From contig JAGGQZ010000012.1 in NCBI GenBank assembly GCA_018613055.1, positions 1 to 35,257 of the forward strand: a stretch of 35,257 nt of DNA, given 5' to 3'. The notes beneath the pieces are model-generated. The model was not told the origin of the DNA and did no database searches. It worked only from the letters and a program-made list of their open reading frames with translations. This document shows, piece by piece, positions 18,756-29,000 of this stretch. Positions within the stretch are counted from its first letter, which is position 1; every line of letters starts with the position of its first letter. The translations under genes were made by a program, and so were the position numbers. This stretch comes from Chryseobacterium sp. ISL-80 (GTDB lineage Bacteria; Bacillota; Bacilli; Bacillales; Cytobacillaceae).

Positions 18756-18784
18756 TTGAAATCAACTTTAAAAAGTGTTAATAT
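18756..18784 (+). promoter_or_regulatory. Promoter of rplK
   Basis: TTGAAA (18756-18761) and TAATAT (18779-18784), spacer 17 bp, immediately after nusG. Confidence 0.55.
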
Positions 18785-18804
18785 TTCATAGGTCAGTATG
18801 TCTT

Positions 18805-18909
18805 GGACGATTGACAGATATATGTCAAGTTCTTTATTTTATATAAAGACTTTTGTTATGAGTGGGAGGGGAAAATCCCCTATTACCACATCACGGACTT
18901 TAAGGAGGT
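18805..18909 (+). promoter_or_regulatory. rplK (L11) mRNA leader
   Basis: It includes a perfect palindrome TTGACA-GATATA-TGTCAA (18811-18828) and the segment GTGGGAGGGG...CCCCTATTACCAC around 18863-18889, in which GGGG pairs with CCCC. Closely similar sequence precedes rplK in other Bacillus species by recall. L1/L11 feedback is known for this operon in other bacteria, but I cannot point to a proven binding site here. Confidence 0.5.
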
Positions 18910-18916
18910 GTGTCTC

Positions 18917-19342
18917 GTGGCTAAAAAAGTAATTAAAATGGTTAAATTGCAAATCCCTGCTGGCAAAGCCAATCCGGCACCACCAGTTGGACCTGCACTA
19001 GGTCAAGCCGGTGTTAACATCATGGGATTCTGTAAGGAATTTAACGCTCGTACAGCTGATCAAGCTGGATTGATCATTCCTGTTGAAATCACGGTTTTTG
19101 AAGACCGTTCATTTACATTTATTACGAAAACTCCTCCTGCTGCAGTTCTTTTGAAGGTAGCAGCTGGAATCCAGTCTGGTTCTGGTGAACCAAACCGTAA
19201 TAAAGTAGCAACAGTCAAGCGTGATAAAGTACGTGAGATTGCTGAACAGAAAATGCCTGACCTGAACGCAGCTAGCGTTGAAGCAGCAATGCGCATGGTT
19301 GAAGGTACTGCACGCAGCATGGGAATCAATATCGAAGACTAA
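18917..19342 (+). CDS. rplK: 50S ribosomal protein L11
   Basis: A 141-residue L11, the exact family length. It forms part of the GTPase-associated centre with 23S rRNA, and is needed for RelA activation and thiopeptide binding. Seen: [21 protein letters not shown] at the N-terminal domain and the RNA-binding C-terminal domain ending [19 protein letters not shown] at 18917 was chosen because TAAGGAGGTG precedes it and the sequence then begins AKKV as in relatives; an upstream in-frame start at 18908 overlaps the ribosome binding site. Confidence 0.97.
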   Translation: MAKKVIKMVKLQIPAGKANPAPPVGPALGQAGVNIMGFCKEFNARTADQAGLIIPVEITVFEDRSFTFITKTPPAAVLLKVAAGIQSGSGEPNRNKVATVKRDKVREIAEQKMPDLNAASVEAAMRMVEGTARSMGINIED

Positions 19343-19571
19343 TTTCTGCTGCAGAGGATGAATGGGTTGCGGAGCTGAATTAGATTTCACCCGCAACCTT
19401 TTGTCTGAAACGGCGCCTTTATGGCGCCTTCGCTTTTCGAGCTCTGGTGCCGTTGAAGGTGCCACCGCTTTCGTTGTCTAGCTCCGACGCCTGGCTTCTT
19501 GAGCCAAGGCGTCTCCGCTTTTCAAAGTGGGAGGTTATTCCGTTAAAACCACAATACAGGAGGAACTAAAA
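19343..19571 (+). repeat. rplK-rplA spacer: weak terminator plus folded Bacillaceae-type repeat element
   Basis: GGTTGCGG (19365-19372) pairs with CCGCAACC (19391-19398) before TTTT, a weak terminator. Next come GGCGCC-tttat-GGCGCC (19412-19428) and a long hairpin at 19486-19513 (GACGCCTGGCT with AGCC and AGGCGTC). The motif TTGTCTAGCTCCGACGCC followed by CCGCTTTTC resembles a repeat I recall from many Bacillaceae intergenic regions. No gene is seen. Confidence 0.65.
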
Positions 19572-20264
19572 ATGGCTAAAAAAGGTAAAAAGTATCTTGA
19601 AGCTGCTAAGCTTGTAGATCGCTCTCAAGCATATACAGCTACTGAAGCAATTGAACTTGCTAAAAAGACAAGCACAGTTAAATTTGACGCTACAGTTGAA
19701 GCTGCTTTCCGTCTGGGCGTAGACCCTAAGAAAGCTGACCAGCAAATCCGTGGAGCAGTTGTGCTTCCAAACGGAACTGGTAAAACTCAACGTGTACTAG
19801 TATTCGCTAAAGGCGAAAAACTAAAAGAAGCAGAAGCTGCTGGTGCAGACTATGTTGGCGATTCAGAATACATCAACAAGATCCAGCAAGGCTGGTTCGA
19901 TTTCGATGTAATCGTTGCTACGCCTGACATGATGGGTGAAGTTGGTAAGCTTGGTCGCGTATTGGGACCTAAAGGCTTGATGCCAAACCCTAAGACTGGC
20001 ACAGTTACTTTCGATGTAACAAAAGCAGTTAACGAAATCAAGGCTGGTAAAGTAGAATACCGCGTTGACAAGTCTGGTAACATTCACGTACCTATCGGAA
20101 AAGTTTCTTTCGAAGACAACAAGCTTGTTGAAAACTTCAACACAATCTTCGAAACAATGATGAAGGTTAAGCCAGCTGCAGCTAAAGGAACATACATGAA
20201 GAACGTTACGATCTCTACTACAATGGGACCTGGCGTTAAAGTTGATCCTTCAACTGTAAAATAA
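19572..20264 (+). CDS. rplA: 50S ribosomal protein L1
   Basis: A 230-residue L1 protein forming the mobile stalk at the ribosomal E site. Family marks include the N-terminal [27 protein letters not shown], and the signature [18 protein letters not shown] (about 122-140). ATG at 19572 follows ACAGGAGGAACTAAAA; the frame is open upstream to 19527 but lacks a ribosome binding site there. It is split from rplK by an unusually structured 229-bp spacer; in many bacteria L1 represses this operon by binding its mRNA. Confidence 0.97.
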   Translation: MAKKGKKYLEAAKLVDRSQAYTATEAIELAKKTSTVKFDATVEAAFRLGVDPKKADQQIRGAVVLPNGTGKTQRVLVFAKGEKLKEAEAAGADYVGDSEYINKIQQGWFDFDVIVATPDMMGEVGKLGRVLGPKGLMPNPKTGTVTFDVTKAVNEIKAGKVEYRVDKSGNIHVPIGKVSFEDNKLVENFNTIFETMMKVKPAAAKGTYMKNVTISTTMGPGVKVDPSTVK

Positions 20265-20270
20265 TAGTAT

Positions 20271-20299
20271 TTGACAATCAACGAAGGATTGGATATAAT
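20271..20299 (+). promoter_or_regulatory. Sigma-A promoter of rplJ-rplL
   Basis: Consensus TTGACA (20271-20276) and TATAAT (20294-20299) with 17-bp spacing, right after the rplA stop. Transcription would start near 20306. Confidence 0.9.
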
Positions 20300-20305
20300 T
20301 CTTCT

Positions 20306-20445
20306 TGTTGTGAAAATAGAATTACATTTGTACCGCAGACAGCAGGGGCTTAATGCTTAATATCCTGCCGAGGTCATACGATAGAGCAACATACTTGCTA
20401 TTGTATACTTCCTCCGCGTCTGCCTTGATGCGGAGGTTTTTATTT
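20306..20445 (+). promoter_or_regulatory. L10 leader with attenuator
   Basis: A leader between the rplJ promoter and rplJ, of the type known as the ribosomal L10 leader in Firmicutes, where L10(L12)4 binds and favours termination. The terminator is clear: CCTCCGCGTC (20411-20420) pairs with GATGCGGAGG (20427-20436), followed by T to 20441. The upstream part (20330-20400, CAGACAGCAGGGGCTTAATG, CCTGCCGAGG) can hold the protein-binding fold. Confidence 0.85.
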
Positions 20446-20483
20446 GATCGGTATAAATGCAGAAATCTACAGGAGGTGTAAGG

Positions 20484-20984
20484 ATGAGCACAATTATCGA
20501 AGCGAAAAAGCAAATCGTTGACGAGATTGCTGGCAAACTTAAAGAAAGCAAATCAACTATCGTTGTTGATTACCGTGGACTTTCAGTTGCTGAAGTAACT
20601 GAACTTCGTAAAGAGCTTCGCGAAGCTGGCGTTGAATTCAAGGTTTACAAAAACTCTATGACACGCCGTGCTGCAGAAGCTGCAGAACTAGCTGAATTAA
20701 ACACATCTTTGACAGGTCCTAACGCGATCGCGTTCAGTACTGAAGATGTCGTTGCACCAGCTAAGATCCTTAACGAATTCGCTAAGAAACACGAAGCGCT
20801 TGAAATCAAAGCGGGTGTAGTTGAAGGAAGCATCGTTACAGTAGAAGAAATCAAGGCACTTGCAGACCTGCCGTCTCGCGAAGGTCTACTTTCTATGCTA
20901 CTCAGCGTACTTCAAGCACCAATCCGCAATCTTGCTCTTGCTGCAAAAGCTGTTGCAGACCAGAAAGAAGAGCAAGGCGCGTAA
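20484..20984 (+). CDS. rplJ: 50S ribosomal protein L10
   Basis: A 166-residue L10, the base of the L7/L12 stalk. The N-terminal rRNA-binding domain has [36 protein letters not shown]; the C-terminal helix ([28 protein letters not shown]) binds L12 dimers. ATG 20484 follows AGGAGGTGTAAGG; an upstream in-frame start at 20457 lies before this site and is not used. Expression is under the attenuating L10 leader. Confidence 0.97.
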   Translation: MSTIIEAKKQIVDEIAGKLKESKSTIVVDYRGLSVAEVTELRKELREAGVEFKVYKNSMTRRAAEAAELAELNTSLTGPNAIAFSTEDVVAPAKILNEFAKKHEALEIKAGVVEGSIVTVEEIKALADLPSREGLLSMLLSVLQAPIRNLALAAKAVADQKEEQGA

Positions 20985-21042
20985 GTTAGAAATCATCACC
21001 GTTTAACAATAAAAAAATCAACCTATTAGGAGGAAACAAATC

Positions 21043-21408
21043 ATGACTCAAGAACAAATCATTGAAGCAGTTAAAAATATGACTGTTTTAGAACTTAACG
21101 ATCTAGTAAAAGCAATCGAAGAAGAATTCGGCGTAACTGCTGCTGCACCAGTAGCAATGATGGGCGGAGCTGCTGCTGGCGGCGCTGCTGAAGAGCAAAC
21201 TGAATTTGACGTAGTTCTTGCATCTGCTGGCGACCAGAAGATCAAGGTTATCAAAGTTGTTCGTGAAATCACAGGTCTTGGTCTTAAAGAAGCGAAGGAA
21301 GTTGTTGACAACGCTCCTAAAGCTCTTAAAGAAGGCGTTTCTAAAGAAGAAGCTGAAGAAATCAAAGCTAAGCTTGAAGAAGTTGGAGCTAACGTCGAAG
21401 TTAAGTAA
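21043..21408 (+). CDS. rplL: 50S ribosomal protein L7/L12
   Basis: A 121-residue stalk protein that recruits translation GTPases. The N-terminal dimerisation helix ([28 protein letters not shown]) is joined by an Ala/Gly-rich hinge (about 38-52) to the compact C-terminal domain ([31 protein letters not shown]). ATG 21043 follows TTAGGAGGAAAC. Codon choice is strongly biased, as expected for a very abundant protein. A terminator follows within 20 bp. Confidence 0.97.
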   Translation: MTQEQIIEAVKNMTVLELNDLVKAIEEEFGVTAAAPVAMMGGAAAGGAAEEQTEFDVVLASAGDQKIKVIKVVREITGLGLKEAKEVVDNAPKALKEGVSKEEAEEIKAKLEEVGANVEVK

Positions 21409-21421
21409 TCAACCTTACAAT

Positions 21422-21453
21422 AAAAAGCTCGCTGCTAAAGCGGGCTTTTTTTT
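21422..21453 (+). terminator. Intrinsic terminator after rplL
   Basis: AAAGCTCGCT (21424-21433) pairs with AGCGGGCTTT (21439-21448, one G-T pair), then T to 21453. Confidence 0.9.
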
Positions 21454-21473
21454 CGCTTTATTAGTTTCAAACT

Positions 21474-21502
21474 TTGCTTTTTAGTAGTTAAAAGTTTATA
21501 AT
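21474..21502 (+). promoter_or_regulatory. Promoter of ybxB
   Basis: TTGCTT (21474-21479) and TATAAT (21497-21502), 17 bp apart, between the rplL terminator and ybxB. Confidence 0.65.
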
Positions 21503-21566
21503 ACCGCAGTAGCAATGCAATCCGCGATCGCATTCTTCAAATGAGTCCCCGTGGAGGTGAGAGATT

Positions 21567-22169
21567 TTGACTGAACATTATTACTCCCGCAAACCCAGCA
21601 CTGAAAGCAATCCTGTCAAATGGCAAAGTGAATTGAAGGGGAACACCTTCCGCTTCAAGACAGACAGCGGCGTTTTTTCGAAAAAGGAAGTCGATTTTGG
21701 CTCAAGCTTATTGATCGACACCTTCGAACTAAATAAAGCTGATGGGTTGGTTCTTGATGTAGGCTGCGGCTATGGGCCGATCGGGCTTTCAATTGCCAGG
21801 GCCTTTCCAGAAGCGATGGTCCACATGGTGGATGTCAATGAAAGAGCGATTATGCTTGCAAAAGAAAATGCGTCCGAAAATAAAGTGGACAATGTGAAAA
21901 TCTATGAAAGTGACCGGCTGAATGGAGTGGAGGAAGACGGATTCACCGCAATCCTCACCAACCCGCCGATCCGTGCCGGCAAAAAAGTGGTCCATGATAT
22001 TTTTGAACAAAGTTTTCAGCATTTAGCAGAAGGCGGAGAGTTTTGGGTGGTCATCCAAAAGAAGCAGGGTGCGCCATCCGCGATGGAAAAAATGAAAGAA
22101 CTTTTTGGCGAAGTAGAGGTTGAGGCGAAAAGTAAAGGATACTTTATTCTCAAATCTGTTAAATGTTGA
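21567..22169 (+). CDS. ybxB: Class I SAM-dependent methyltransferase, RsmC-like (YbxB)
   Basis: A 200-residue protein related to the catalytic half of RsmC, which methylates the N2 of G1207 in 16S rRNA. Motif I is LDVGCGYGPIGLSIA (about 63-77), followed by the acidic VDVNERAI and the (N)PP(Y/F)-type motif IV, here NPPIRAGK. Length is the same as B. subtilis YbxB (about 201). The TTG start at 21567 is supported by GTGGAGGTGAGAG upstream. RsmC target is inferred from the family, not shown. It lies between rplL and rpoB in Bacillus genomes generally. Confidence 0.9.
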   Translation: MTEHYYSRKPSTESNPVKWQSELKGNTFRFKTDSGVFSKKEVDFGSSLLIDTFELNKADGLVLDVGCGYGPIGLSIARAFPEAMVHMVDVNERAIMLAKENASENKVDNVKIYESDRLNGVEEDGFTAILTNPPIRAGKKVVHDIFEQSFQHLAEGGEFWVVIQKKQGAPSAMEKMKELFGEVEVEAKSKGYFILKSVKC

Positions 22170-22255
22170 CGTGAGAAAACCGCTATGTTAATATTATAAA
22201 ATGCCAATATATTAGTTTCCTTTTCAATTGCTATTTTCATCGAAAGTTGTATAAT
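22166..22255 (+). promoter_or_regulatory. Tandem promoters of rpoB-rpoC
   Basis: P1: TTGACG (22166-22171) with TAATAT (22189-22194), spacer 17 bp, overlapping the end of ybxB. P2: TTGCTA (22228-22233) with TATAAT (22250-22255), spacer 16 bp. Together they leave a leader of about 160-215 nt before rpoB. Confidence 0.65.
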
Positions 22256-22306
22256 TTTGGGCATAAAGGGAAAACTAACAAAATAATTGTTCGTTGCAGG
22301 AAATGT

Positions 22307-22336
22307 GGTTTTTAGGTGAAAACCCTTTTTCTTTTT
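22307..22336 (+). terminator. Weak attenuator-like hairpin in the rpoB leader
   Basis: GGTTTT (22307-22312) pairs with AAAACC (22319-22324), followed by a T-rich stretch to 22336. The stem is short and AT-rich, so it may pause rather than terminate. Confidence 0.35.
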
Positions 22337-22360
22337 GTCTTTTGAAATGGAGGAAACTTC

Positions 22361-22387
22361 ATGGACAAGACAGGGATAGATGAATAA
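22361..22387 (+). CDS. Possible leader peptide of 8 codons upstream of rpoB
   Basis: ATG at 22361 opens MDKTGIDE, followed by two consecutive TAA stops. It has a good ribosome binding site, TGGAGGAAAC, from 22348, with normal spacing. The rpoB ribosome binding site starts 14 nt after the first stop. I do not recognise the peptide; it could be translated to couple or tune rpoB, or be chance. Confidence 0.4.
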   Translation: MDKTGIDE

Positions 22388-22414
22388 TAACGCTTGATTT
22401 GAGGGGTGAATCAG

Positions 22415-25400
22415 TTGACAGGTCAACTAGTTCAGTATGGACGACACCGCCAACGTAGAAGTTATGCTCGCATCAGTGAAGTTTTGGAATTGCCGAATTT
22501 GATTGAAATTCAAACCTCTTCCTATCAGTGGTTTCTTGATGAGGGCCTCCGTGAAATGTTCCAGGACATTTCACCGATTGAAGACTTTACTGGTAACTTA
22601 TCGTTAGAGTTTATCGATTACAGTCTTGGCGAACCGAAATATCCAGTGGAAGAATCAAAAGAAAGAGATGTCACTTACTCTGCACCATTGCGAGTAAAGG
22701 TCCGCCTTGTGAACAAGGAAACAGGTGAAGTAAAGGACCAGGATGTCTTCATGGGCGATTTCCCGCTTATGACAGAAACTGGCACGTTTGTCATTAACGG
22801 TGCTGAAAGGGTTATCGTTTCCCAGTTAGTGCGTTCACCAAGTGTGTACTACAGTGGAAAACTTGATAAGAACGGGAAAAAAGGGTTCACTGCAACCGTT
22901 ATTCCTAACCGCGGCGCCTGGTTAGAGTATGAAACAGATGCCAAGGATGTTGTATATGTAAGGATCGATCGTACGAGGAAGCTCCCTGTTACGGTTCTTT
23001 TGCGTGCATTAGGGTTCGGTTCTGATCAAGAAATCATTGATCTGATCGGTGATAACGAATATATCCGTAATACTCTTGAAAAAGACAATACGGAAAGTAC
23101 GGAAAAAGCGCTTCTTGAAATTTACGAGCGTCTCCGTCCTGGCGAACCGCCTACAGTTGACAATGCAAAAAGCCTTCTGGTATCAAGATTCTTTGATCCA
23201 AAGCGCTATGACCTTGCAAATGTAGGGCGTTATAAAATCAACAAAAAGCTTCATATTAAAAACCGTTTATTCGGGCAAAAGCTTGCAGAAACATTGGTCG
23301 ATCCTGAAACAGGAGAAATCATCGCAGAAAAAGGCGTCACTCTTGATCGCCGTACTTTGGATAAGATTATCCCTGCGCTTGAGAACAATGTTGGCTTCAA
23401 GACAATCAGCCCTTACGGCGGCGTGGTTGAAGAGGATGTAACACTGCAAAGCATTAAAATCTACTCTCCGAACGATGTTGAGGGCGAGAAAGAAATTAAT
23501 GTTTTAGGAAACGCCTATGTCCCTGAACCAATCAAAAACATCACGCCTGCTGATATCATTGCTTCCATCAGCTACTTCTTTAACTTGCTGCATGGTGTTG
23601 GCGACACGGATGATATCGACCATTTAGGAAACAGGCGCCTTCGTTCTGTTGGCGAACTGTTGCAGAACCAATTCCGTATTGGTTTGTCCAGAATGGAGCG
23701 TGTAGTCCGTGAAAGAATGTCCATCCAGGACACAAACACGATTACACCACAGCAATTAATCAATATCCGCCCGGTGATTGCGTCCATTAAAGAGTTCTTT
23801 GGAAGCTCACAGCTTTCACAGTTCATGGACCAGACAAACCCGCTGGCTGAATTGACACATAAGAGGCGTCTTTCTGCATTGGGACCTGGTGGTCTTACAC
23901 GTGAACGCGCAGGCTTTGAAGTGCGTGACGTTCACTACTCCCACTATGGACGTATGTGCCCGATCGAAACGCCTGAAGGTCCAAACATCGGTTTGATCAA
24001 CTCACTTTCAAGTTTCGCGAAGGTTAACCGCTTCGGATTCATTGAGACTCCGTACCGCCGTGTTGATCCTGAAACAGGTAAAGTGACAAGCCATTTCGAT
24101 TACTTAACAGCTGATGAAGAAGATAACTATGTAGTGGCACAGGCGAATGCTCGTCTTGCTGATGATGGTTCCTTCGAAGATGATGAAGTAATTGCCCGTT
24201 TCCGCGGTGAAAATACTGTTGTCAAACGTGACCGCGTCGATTACATGGACGTATCACCTAAGCAGGTAGTATCCGCAGCGACTGCGTGTATCCCGTTCCT
24301 TGAAAACGATGACTCCAACCGTGCCTTGATGGGTGCGAACATGCAGCGTCAGGCTGTTCCATTGATGCAGCCTGAAGCACCAAGAGTCGGAACTGGAATG
24401 GAACACGTTTCTGCAAAAGATTCCGGTGCGGCAGTCATCTGTAAGCACGAAGGGATTGTCGAGCATGTTGAAGCGCGTGAAGTTTGGGTACGCCGCGTCA
24501 AGGAAGTAGACGGACAGGAAGTCAAGGGTGACCTTGATAAGTACCGTATGCTGAAGTTCATCCGTTCCAACCAGGGTACATGCTACAACCAGCGCCCAAT
24601 CGTAAGCGTTGGCGACCATGTAACCAAAGGGGAAATCCTTGCAGATGGCCCTTCTATGGAAGCGGGAGAACTGGCACTTGGCCGTAACGTCCTTGTTGGC
24701 TTCATGACATGGAATGGTTATAACTACGAGGATGCGATCATCATGAGTGAGCGCCTCGTTAAGGACGATGTGTATACATCGATCCATATAGAAGAATATG
24801 AGTCAGAGTCCCGCGATACAAAGCTTGGACCTGAAGAAATCACACGTGATATCCCGAACGTCGGGGAAGATGCATTAAGAAACCTTGACGAACGCGGAAT
24901 CATCCGTGTTGGTGCTGAAGTAAAAGATGGAGATCTTCTGGTAGGTAAGGTAACACCTAAAGGGGTTACTGAATTGACTGCGGAAGAACGACTCCTTCAT
25001 GCAATCTTCGGTGAAAAAGCAAGGGAAGTACGTGATACATCACTACGCGTTCCTCACGGCGGCGGCGGAATTGTCCTTGACGTCAAAGTGTTCAACCGTG
25101 AAGATGGCGACGAGCTTCCTCCTGGCGTAAACCAGCTTGTCCGTGCTTACATCGTTCAGAAGCGTAAGATTTCTGAAGGTGACAAAATGGCAGGACGCCA
25201 CGGTAACAAAGGGGTTATTTCAAAAATCCTTCCGGAAGAGGATATGCCTTTCTTGCCGGACGGAACACCAGTCGATATCATGCTTAACCCACTAGGGGTA
25301 CCATCACGTATGAATATCGGTCAGGTGCTTGAGCTTCATCTTGGTATGGCTGCACGCTACCTTGGAATCCATGTTGCTTCACCAGTATTCGACGGTGCCC

Positions 25401-25978
25401 GTGAGGAAGATGTATGGGCGACGATCGAGGAAGCAGGCATGGCAAGGGATGCGAAGACCATCCTGTATGATGGACGCACAGGCGAACCATTCGACAACCG
25501 TGTTTCTGTCGGTGTCATGTATATGATCAAGCTTGCACACATGGTAGACGATAAGCTTCATGCTCGTTCTACTGGACCATACTCACTTGTTACGCAGCAG
25601 CCACTTGGCGGTAAAGCCCAGTTCGGCGGACAGCGTTTCGGGGAGATGGAGGTTTGGGCGCTTGAAGCATACGGCGCTGCATACACATTGCAGGAAATCT
25701 TAACTGTCAAGTCCGATGATGTTGTTGGACGTGTTAAAACATATGAAGCGATTGTTAAAGGGGAAAACGTACCAGAACCAGGTGTTCCTGAGTCATTCAA
25801 AGTATTGATGAAAGAACTTCAGAGTCTTGGTATGGACGTCAAGATCCTTTCAGGCGATGAAAAAGAAATCGAAATGCGCGACTTCGATGATGATGAAGAG
25901 ATGCAGCATGCTGAAACATTGACAATTGCTCCAGAAGCAGAAGAAATGGATTCAGAAAAAGTGGGAATGAAAGAATAG
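22415..25978 (+). CDS. rpoB: RNA polymerase beta subunit
   Basis: A 1187-residue beta subunit with all conserved regions. The rifampicin pocket ([31 protein letters not shown]) shows wild-type residues. The later signature [17 protein letters not shown] and the C-terminal [27 protein letters not shown] are intact. The C-terminus is acidic, as in Bacillus. I chose TTG at 22415, which starts [15 protein letters not shown] as in B. subtilis and has GAGGGGTGAA ahead; the in-frame GTG at 22406 is part of that site. rpoC follows after a 113-bp structured gap. Confidence 0.98.
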   Translation: MTGQLVQYGRHRQRRSYARISEVLELPNLIEIQTSSYQWFLDEGLREMFQDISPIEDFTGNLSLEFIDYSLGEPKYPVEESKERDVTYSAPLRVKVRLVNKETGEVKDQDVFMGDFPLMTETGTFVINGAERVIVSQLVRSPSVYYSGKLDKNGKKGFTATVIPNRGAWLEYETDAKDVVYVRIDRTRKLPVTVLLRALGFGSDQEIIDLIGDNEYIRNTLEKDNTESTEKALLEIYERLRPGEPPTVDNAKSLLVSRFFDPKRYDLANVGRYKINKKLHIKNRLFGQKLAETLVDPETGEIIAEKGVTLDRRTLDKIIPALENNVGFKTISPYGGVVEEDVTLQSIKIYSPNDVEGEKEINVLGNAYVPEPIKNITPADIIASISYFFNLLHGVGDTDDIDHLGNRRLRSVGELLQNQFRIGLSRMERVVRERMSIQDTNTITPQQLINIRPVIASIKEFFGSSQLSQFMDQTNPLAELTHKRRLSALGPGGLTRERAGFEVRDVHYSHYGRMCPIETPEGPNIGLINSLSSFAKVNRFGFIETPYRRVDPETGKVTSHFDYLTADEEDNYVVAQANARLADDGSFEDDEVIARFRGENTVVKRDRVDYMDVSPKQVVSAATACIPFLENDDSNRALMGANMQRQAVPLMQPEAPRVGTGMEHVSAKDSGAAVICKHEGIVEHVEAREVWVRRVKEVDGQEVKGDLDKYRMLKFIRSNQGTCYNQRPIVSVGDHVTKGEILADGPSMEAGELALGRNVLVGFMTWNGYNYEDAIIMSERLVKDDVYTSIHIEEYESESRDTKLGPEEITRDIPNVGEDALRNLDERGIIRVGAEVKDGDLLVGKVTPKGVTELTAEERLLHAIFGEKAREVRDTSLRVPHGGGGIVLDVKVFNREDGDELPPGVNQLVRAYIVQKRKISEGDKMAGRHGNKGVISKILPEEDMPFLPDGTPVDIMLNPLGVPSRMNIGQVLELHLGMAARYLGIHVASPVFDGAREEDVWATIEEAGMARDAKTILYDGRTGEPFDNRVSVGVMYMIKLAHMVDDKLHARSTGPYSLVTQQPLGGKAQFGGQRFGEMEVWALEAYGAAYTLQEILTVKSDDVVGRVKTYEAIVKGENVPEPGVPESFKVLMKELQSLGMDVKILSGDEKEIEMRDFDDDEEMQHAETLTIAPEAEEMDSEKVGMKE

Positions 25979-25980
25979 GT

Positions 25981-26068
25981 CCATCTAATTGGCACACGTG
26001 TACAAACAGTTGAATAACAGTATTGTCCACGTGTGTTCCTTTTTGGATGGCCATAAGGGTAAAACCCT
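25981..26068 (+). promoter_or_regulatory. Structured rpoB-rpoC intercistronic region
   Basis: CACACGTG (25993-26000) pairs with CACGTGTG (26028-26035), and an outer CCATC (25981-25985) pairs with GATGG (26046-26050); TTTTT lies at 26040-26044. A second hairpin AGGGT-AAA-ACCCT is at 26056-26068, next to the rpoC ribosome binding site. It may be an RNA processing or partial attenuation site. Confidence 0.5.
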
Positions 26069-26091
26069 AGATTAAAAGGGAGGTAGGCCCC

Positions 26092-29000
26092 TTGCTAGAT
26101 GTTAATAATTTTGAGTACATGAAAATTGGCCTCGCTTCACCAGACAAGATCCGTTCATGGTCTTTCGGTGAGGTTAAAAAGCCGGAAACAATCAACTATC
26201 GTACTTTAAAGCCGGAAAAAGACGGCTTGTTCTGTGAGCGGATCTTCGGACCGACAAAAGACTGGGAATGTCACTGCGGAAAGTACAAGCGAGTCCGCTA
26301 TAAGGGCGTTGTCTGTGACCGATGCGGTGTTGAAGTAACTCGTGCAAAAGTCCGTCGTGAAAGAATGGGACACATTGAGCTTGCAGCTCCTGTTTCTCAC
26401 ATTTGGTATTTCAAAGGTATTCCTAGCCGCATGGGACTAGTCCTTGATATGTCTCCGCGTGCACTTGAAGAAGTTATTTACTTTGCTTCGTATGTGGTAA
26501 CGGAAACTGGTGACACTGCTCTTGAAAAGAAGCAATTGTTATCAGAGAAAGAATACCGTGCTTACCGTGAAAAATACGGCAATAAGTTCCAGGCTGCGAT
26601 GGGAGCTGAAGCCATCAAAAAGCTGCTTGCTGATATCGACCTTGATAAAGAAGCAGATATGCTGAAAGAAGAATTGCGAACTGCCCAAGGCCAGCGTCGT
26701 ACTCGTGCGATCAAGCGTCTTGAGGTAGTAGAAGCATTCCGTGGGTCAGGCAATGAGCCATCATGGATGATCCTTGATGTTCTCCCTGTTATCCCGCCGG
26801 AACTTCGCCCGATGGTCCAGCTTGATGGCGGTCGTTTTGCAACGTCTGACCTGAATGACCTGTATCGCCGTGTAATCAACCGTAACAACCGTCTTAAGCG
26901 TCTTCTTGACCTTGGTGCTCCTAGCATCATCGTACAGAACGAAAAGCGTATGCTGCAGGAAGCTGTTGATGCGCTGATCGATAACGGCCGCCGCGGACGT
27001 CCGGTAACAGGACCAGGTAATCGTCCATTGAAGTCCCTTTCTCATATGCTGAAAGGTAAACAAGGTCGTTTCCGTCAAAACCTTCTTGGTAAGCGTGTTG
27101 ACTACTCTGGCCGTTCTGTTATCGTCGTAGGGCCTAACTTGCACATGTACCAGTGCGGACTGCCAAAAGAAATGGCTCTTGAGCTGTTCAAGCCGTTCGT
27201 CATGAAAGAGCTAGTCCAAAAGGGCTTAGCCCATAATATAAAGTCTGCCAAGCGTAAAATCGAGCGCGTCCAGCCGGAAGTCTGGGATGTACTTGAAGAT
27301 GTCATCAAGGAGCACCCAGTATTGCTGAACCGTGCCCCGACTCTTCACAGACTGGGTATCCAGGCATTCGAGCCTACATTGGTAGAAGGACGAGCAATCC
27401 GTCTTCACCCGCTCGTATGTACAGCATATAACGCTGACTTCGACGGTGACCAGATGGCTGTCCACGTTCCGCTTTCTGCTGAAGCTCAGGCAGAAGCACG
27501 CTTGTTGATGCTTGCAGCACAGAACATCCTGAACCCTAAGGACGGCAAGCCAGTTGTAACTCCTTCACAGGATATGGTATTGGGTAACTACTACCTGACA
27601 CTTGAAAGAGAAGGCGCTGTCGGTGAAGGTATGGTCTTCAAGGATACAAACGAAGCATTGATTGCCTATCAGAATGGCTATGTGCATCTTCATACACGTG
27701 TTGCTGTTGCCGCATCATCACTTGGCAACCAGACATTCACGGAAGAGCAAAATGGCCAGCTCTTGATCACGACTGTTGGTAAGTTGGTTTTCAATGAAAT
27801 CCTTCCAGCATCCTTCCCTTATATCAACGAGCCTTCCAAGCAAAACCTCGAGGAGAAAACTCCTGAGAAGTATTTTGTGGAAAAAGGCGCTGATATCAAG
27901 GAAGCTATCAAGAGTATGCCATTGGTTGATCCATTCAAGAAGAAAATTCTTGGAAACATCATTGCGGAAGTTTTCAAGAAGTTCAAGATCACTGAAACTT
28001 CAAAAATGCTTGACCGTATGAAGGGTCTAGGATTCCAATACTCCACTAAAGCGGGTATTACGGTCGGTGTAGCTGATATCGTTGTTCTTAAAGAGAAGCA
28101 AGAAATCATTTCAGAAGCACAAACGAAGGTAGATAATGTTCTTAAGCAGTTCAGACGCGGTTTGATTACCGAGGATGAGCGTTATGACCGTGTTATTTCT
28201 ATCTGGAGCCAGGCGAAGGATAATATCCAGGCTAAGCTGATGAAATCACTGGATAATTCCAACCCTATCTTCATGATGAGTGACTCCGGTGCCCGTGGTA
28301 ACGCGTCCAACTTTACGCAGCTTGCTGGTATGCGTGGTCTGATGGCCAACCCGGCTGGACGGATCATCGAATTGCCGATCAAGTCAAGTTTCCGTGAAGG
28401 CCTGACAGTATTGGAATACTTTATCTCCACTCACGGTGCTCGTAAAGGTCTTGCCGATACAGCACTTAAGACTGCGGATTCAGGTTACCTGACACGCCGT
28501 CTTGTAGATGTAGCCCAGGATGTCATCGTTCGCGAAGACGATTGCGGAACAGACAGAGGCTTGTTTATCAAATCGCTTAAAGATGGTACTGAAGTAATCG
28601 AACCTCTTGATGAGCGTCTGATTGGCCGTTATGCAAGAAAGGCTATCAAGCATCCTGAAACTAAAGCTGTGATTGTACCTGAAAACGGATTGATCACAGA
28701 AGACCTGGCTGTTGAAGTCACTGAAGCAGGTATCGAAGAAGTTTGGATTCGCTCTGCATTCACATGTAATACACGTCACGGCGTATGTAAGAAGTGTTAC
28801 GGACGCAACCTTGCGACTGGCCAGGAAGTCGAAGTTGGCGAAGCAGTCGGTATCATCGCTGCCCAGTCAATCGGTGAGCCAGGTACACAGTTGACGATGC
28901 GTACATTCCATACCGGCGGTGTTGCAGGAGACGATATCACACAAGGTCTTCCGCGTATCCAGGAATTGTTCGAAGCTCGTAATCCTAAAGGGCAAGCTGT

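Noticed and set aside
23800-23910. Rifampicin-resistance alleles in rpoB and streptomycin alleles in rpsL
   Set aside because: The key residues in both proteins look wild type on reading the motifs.
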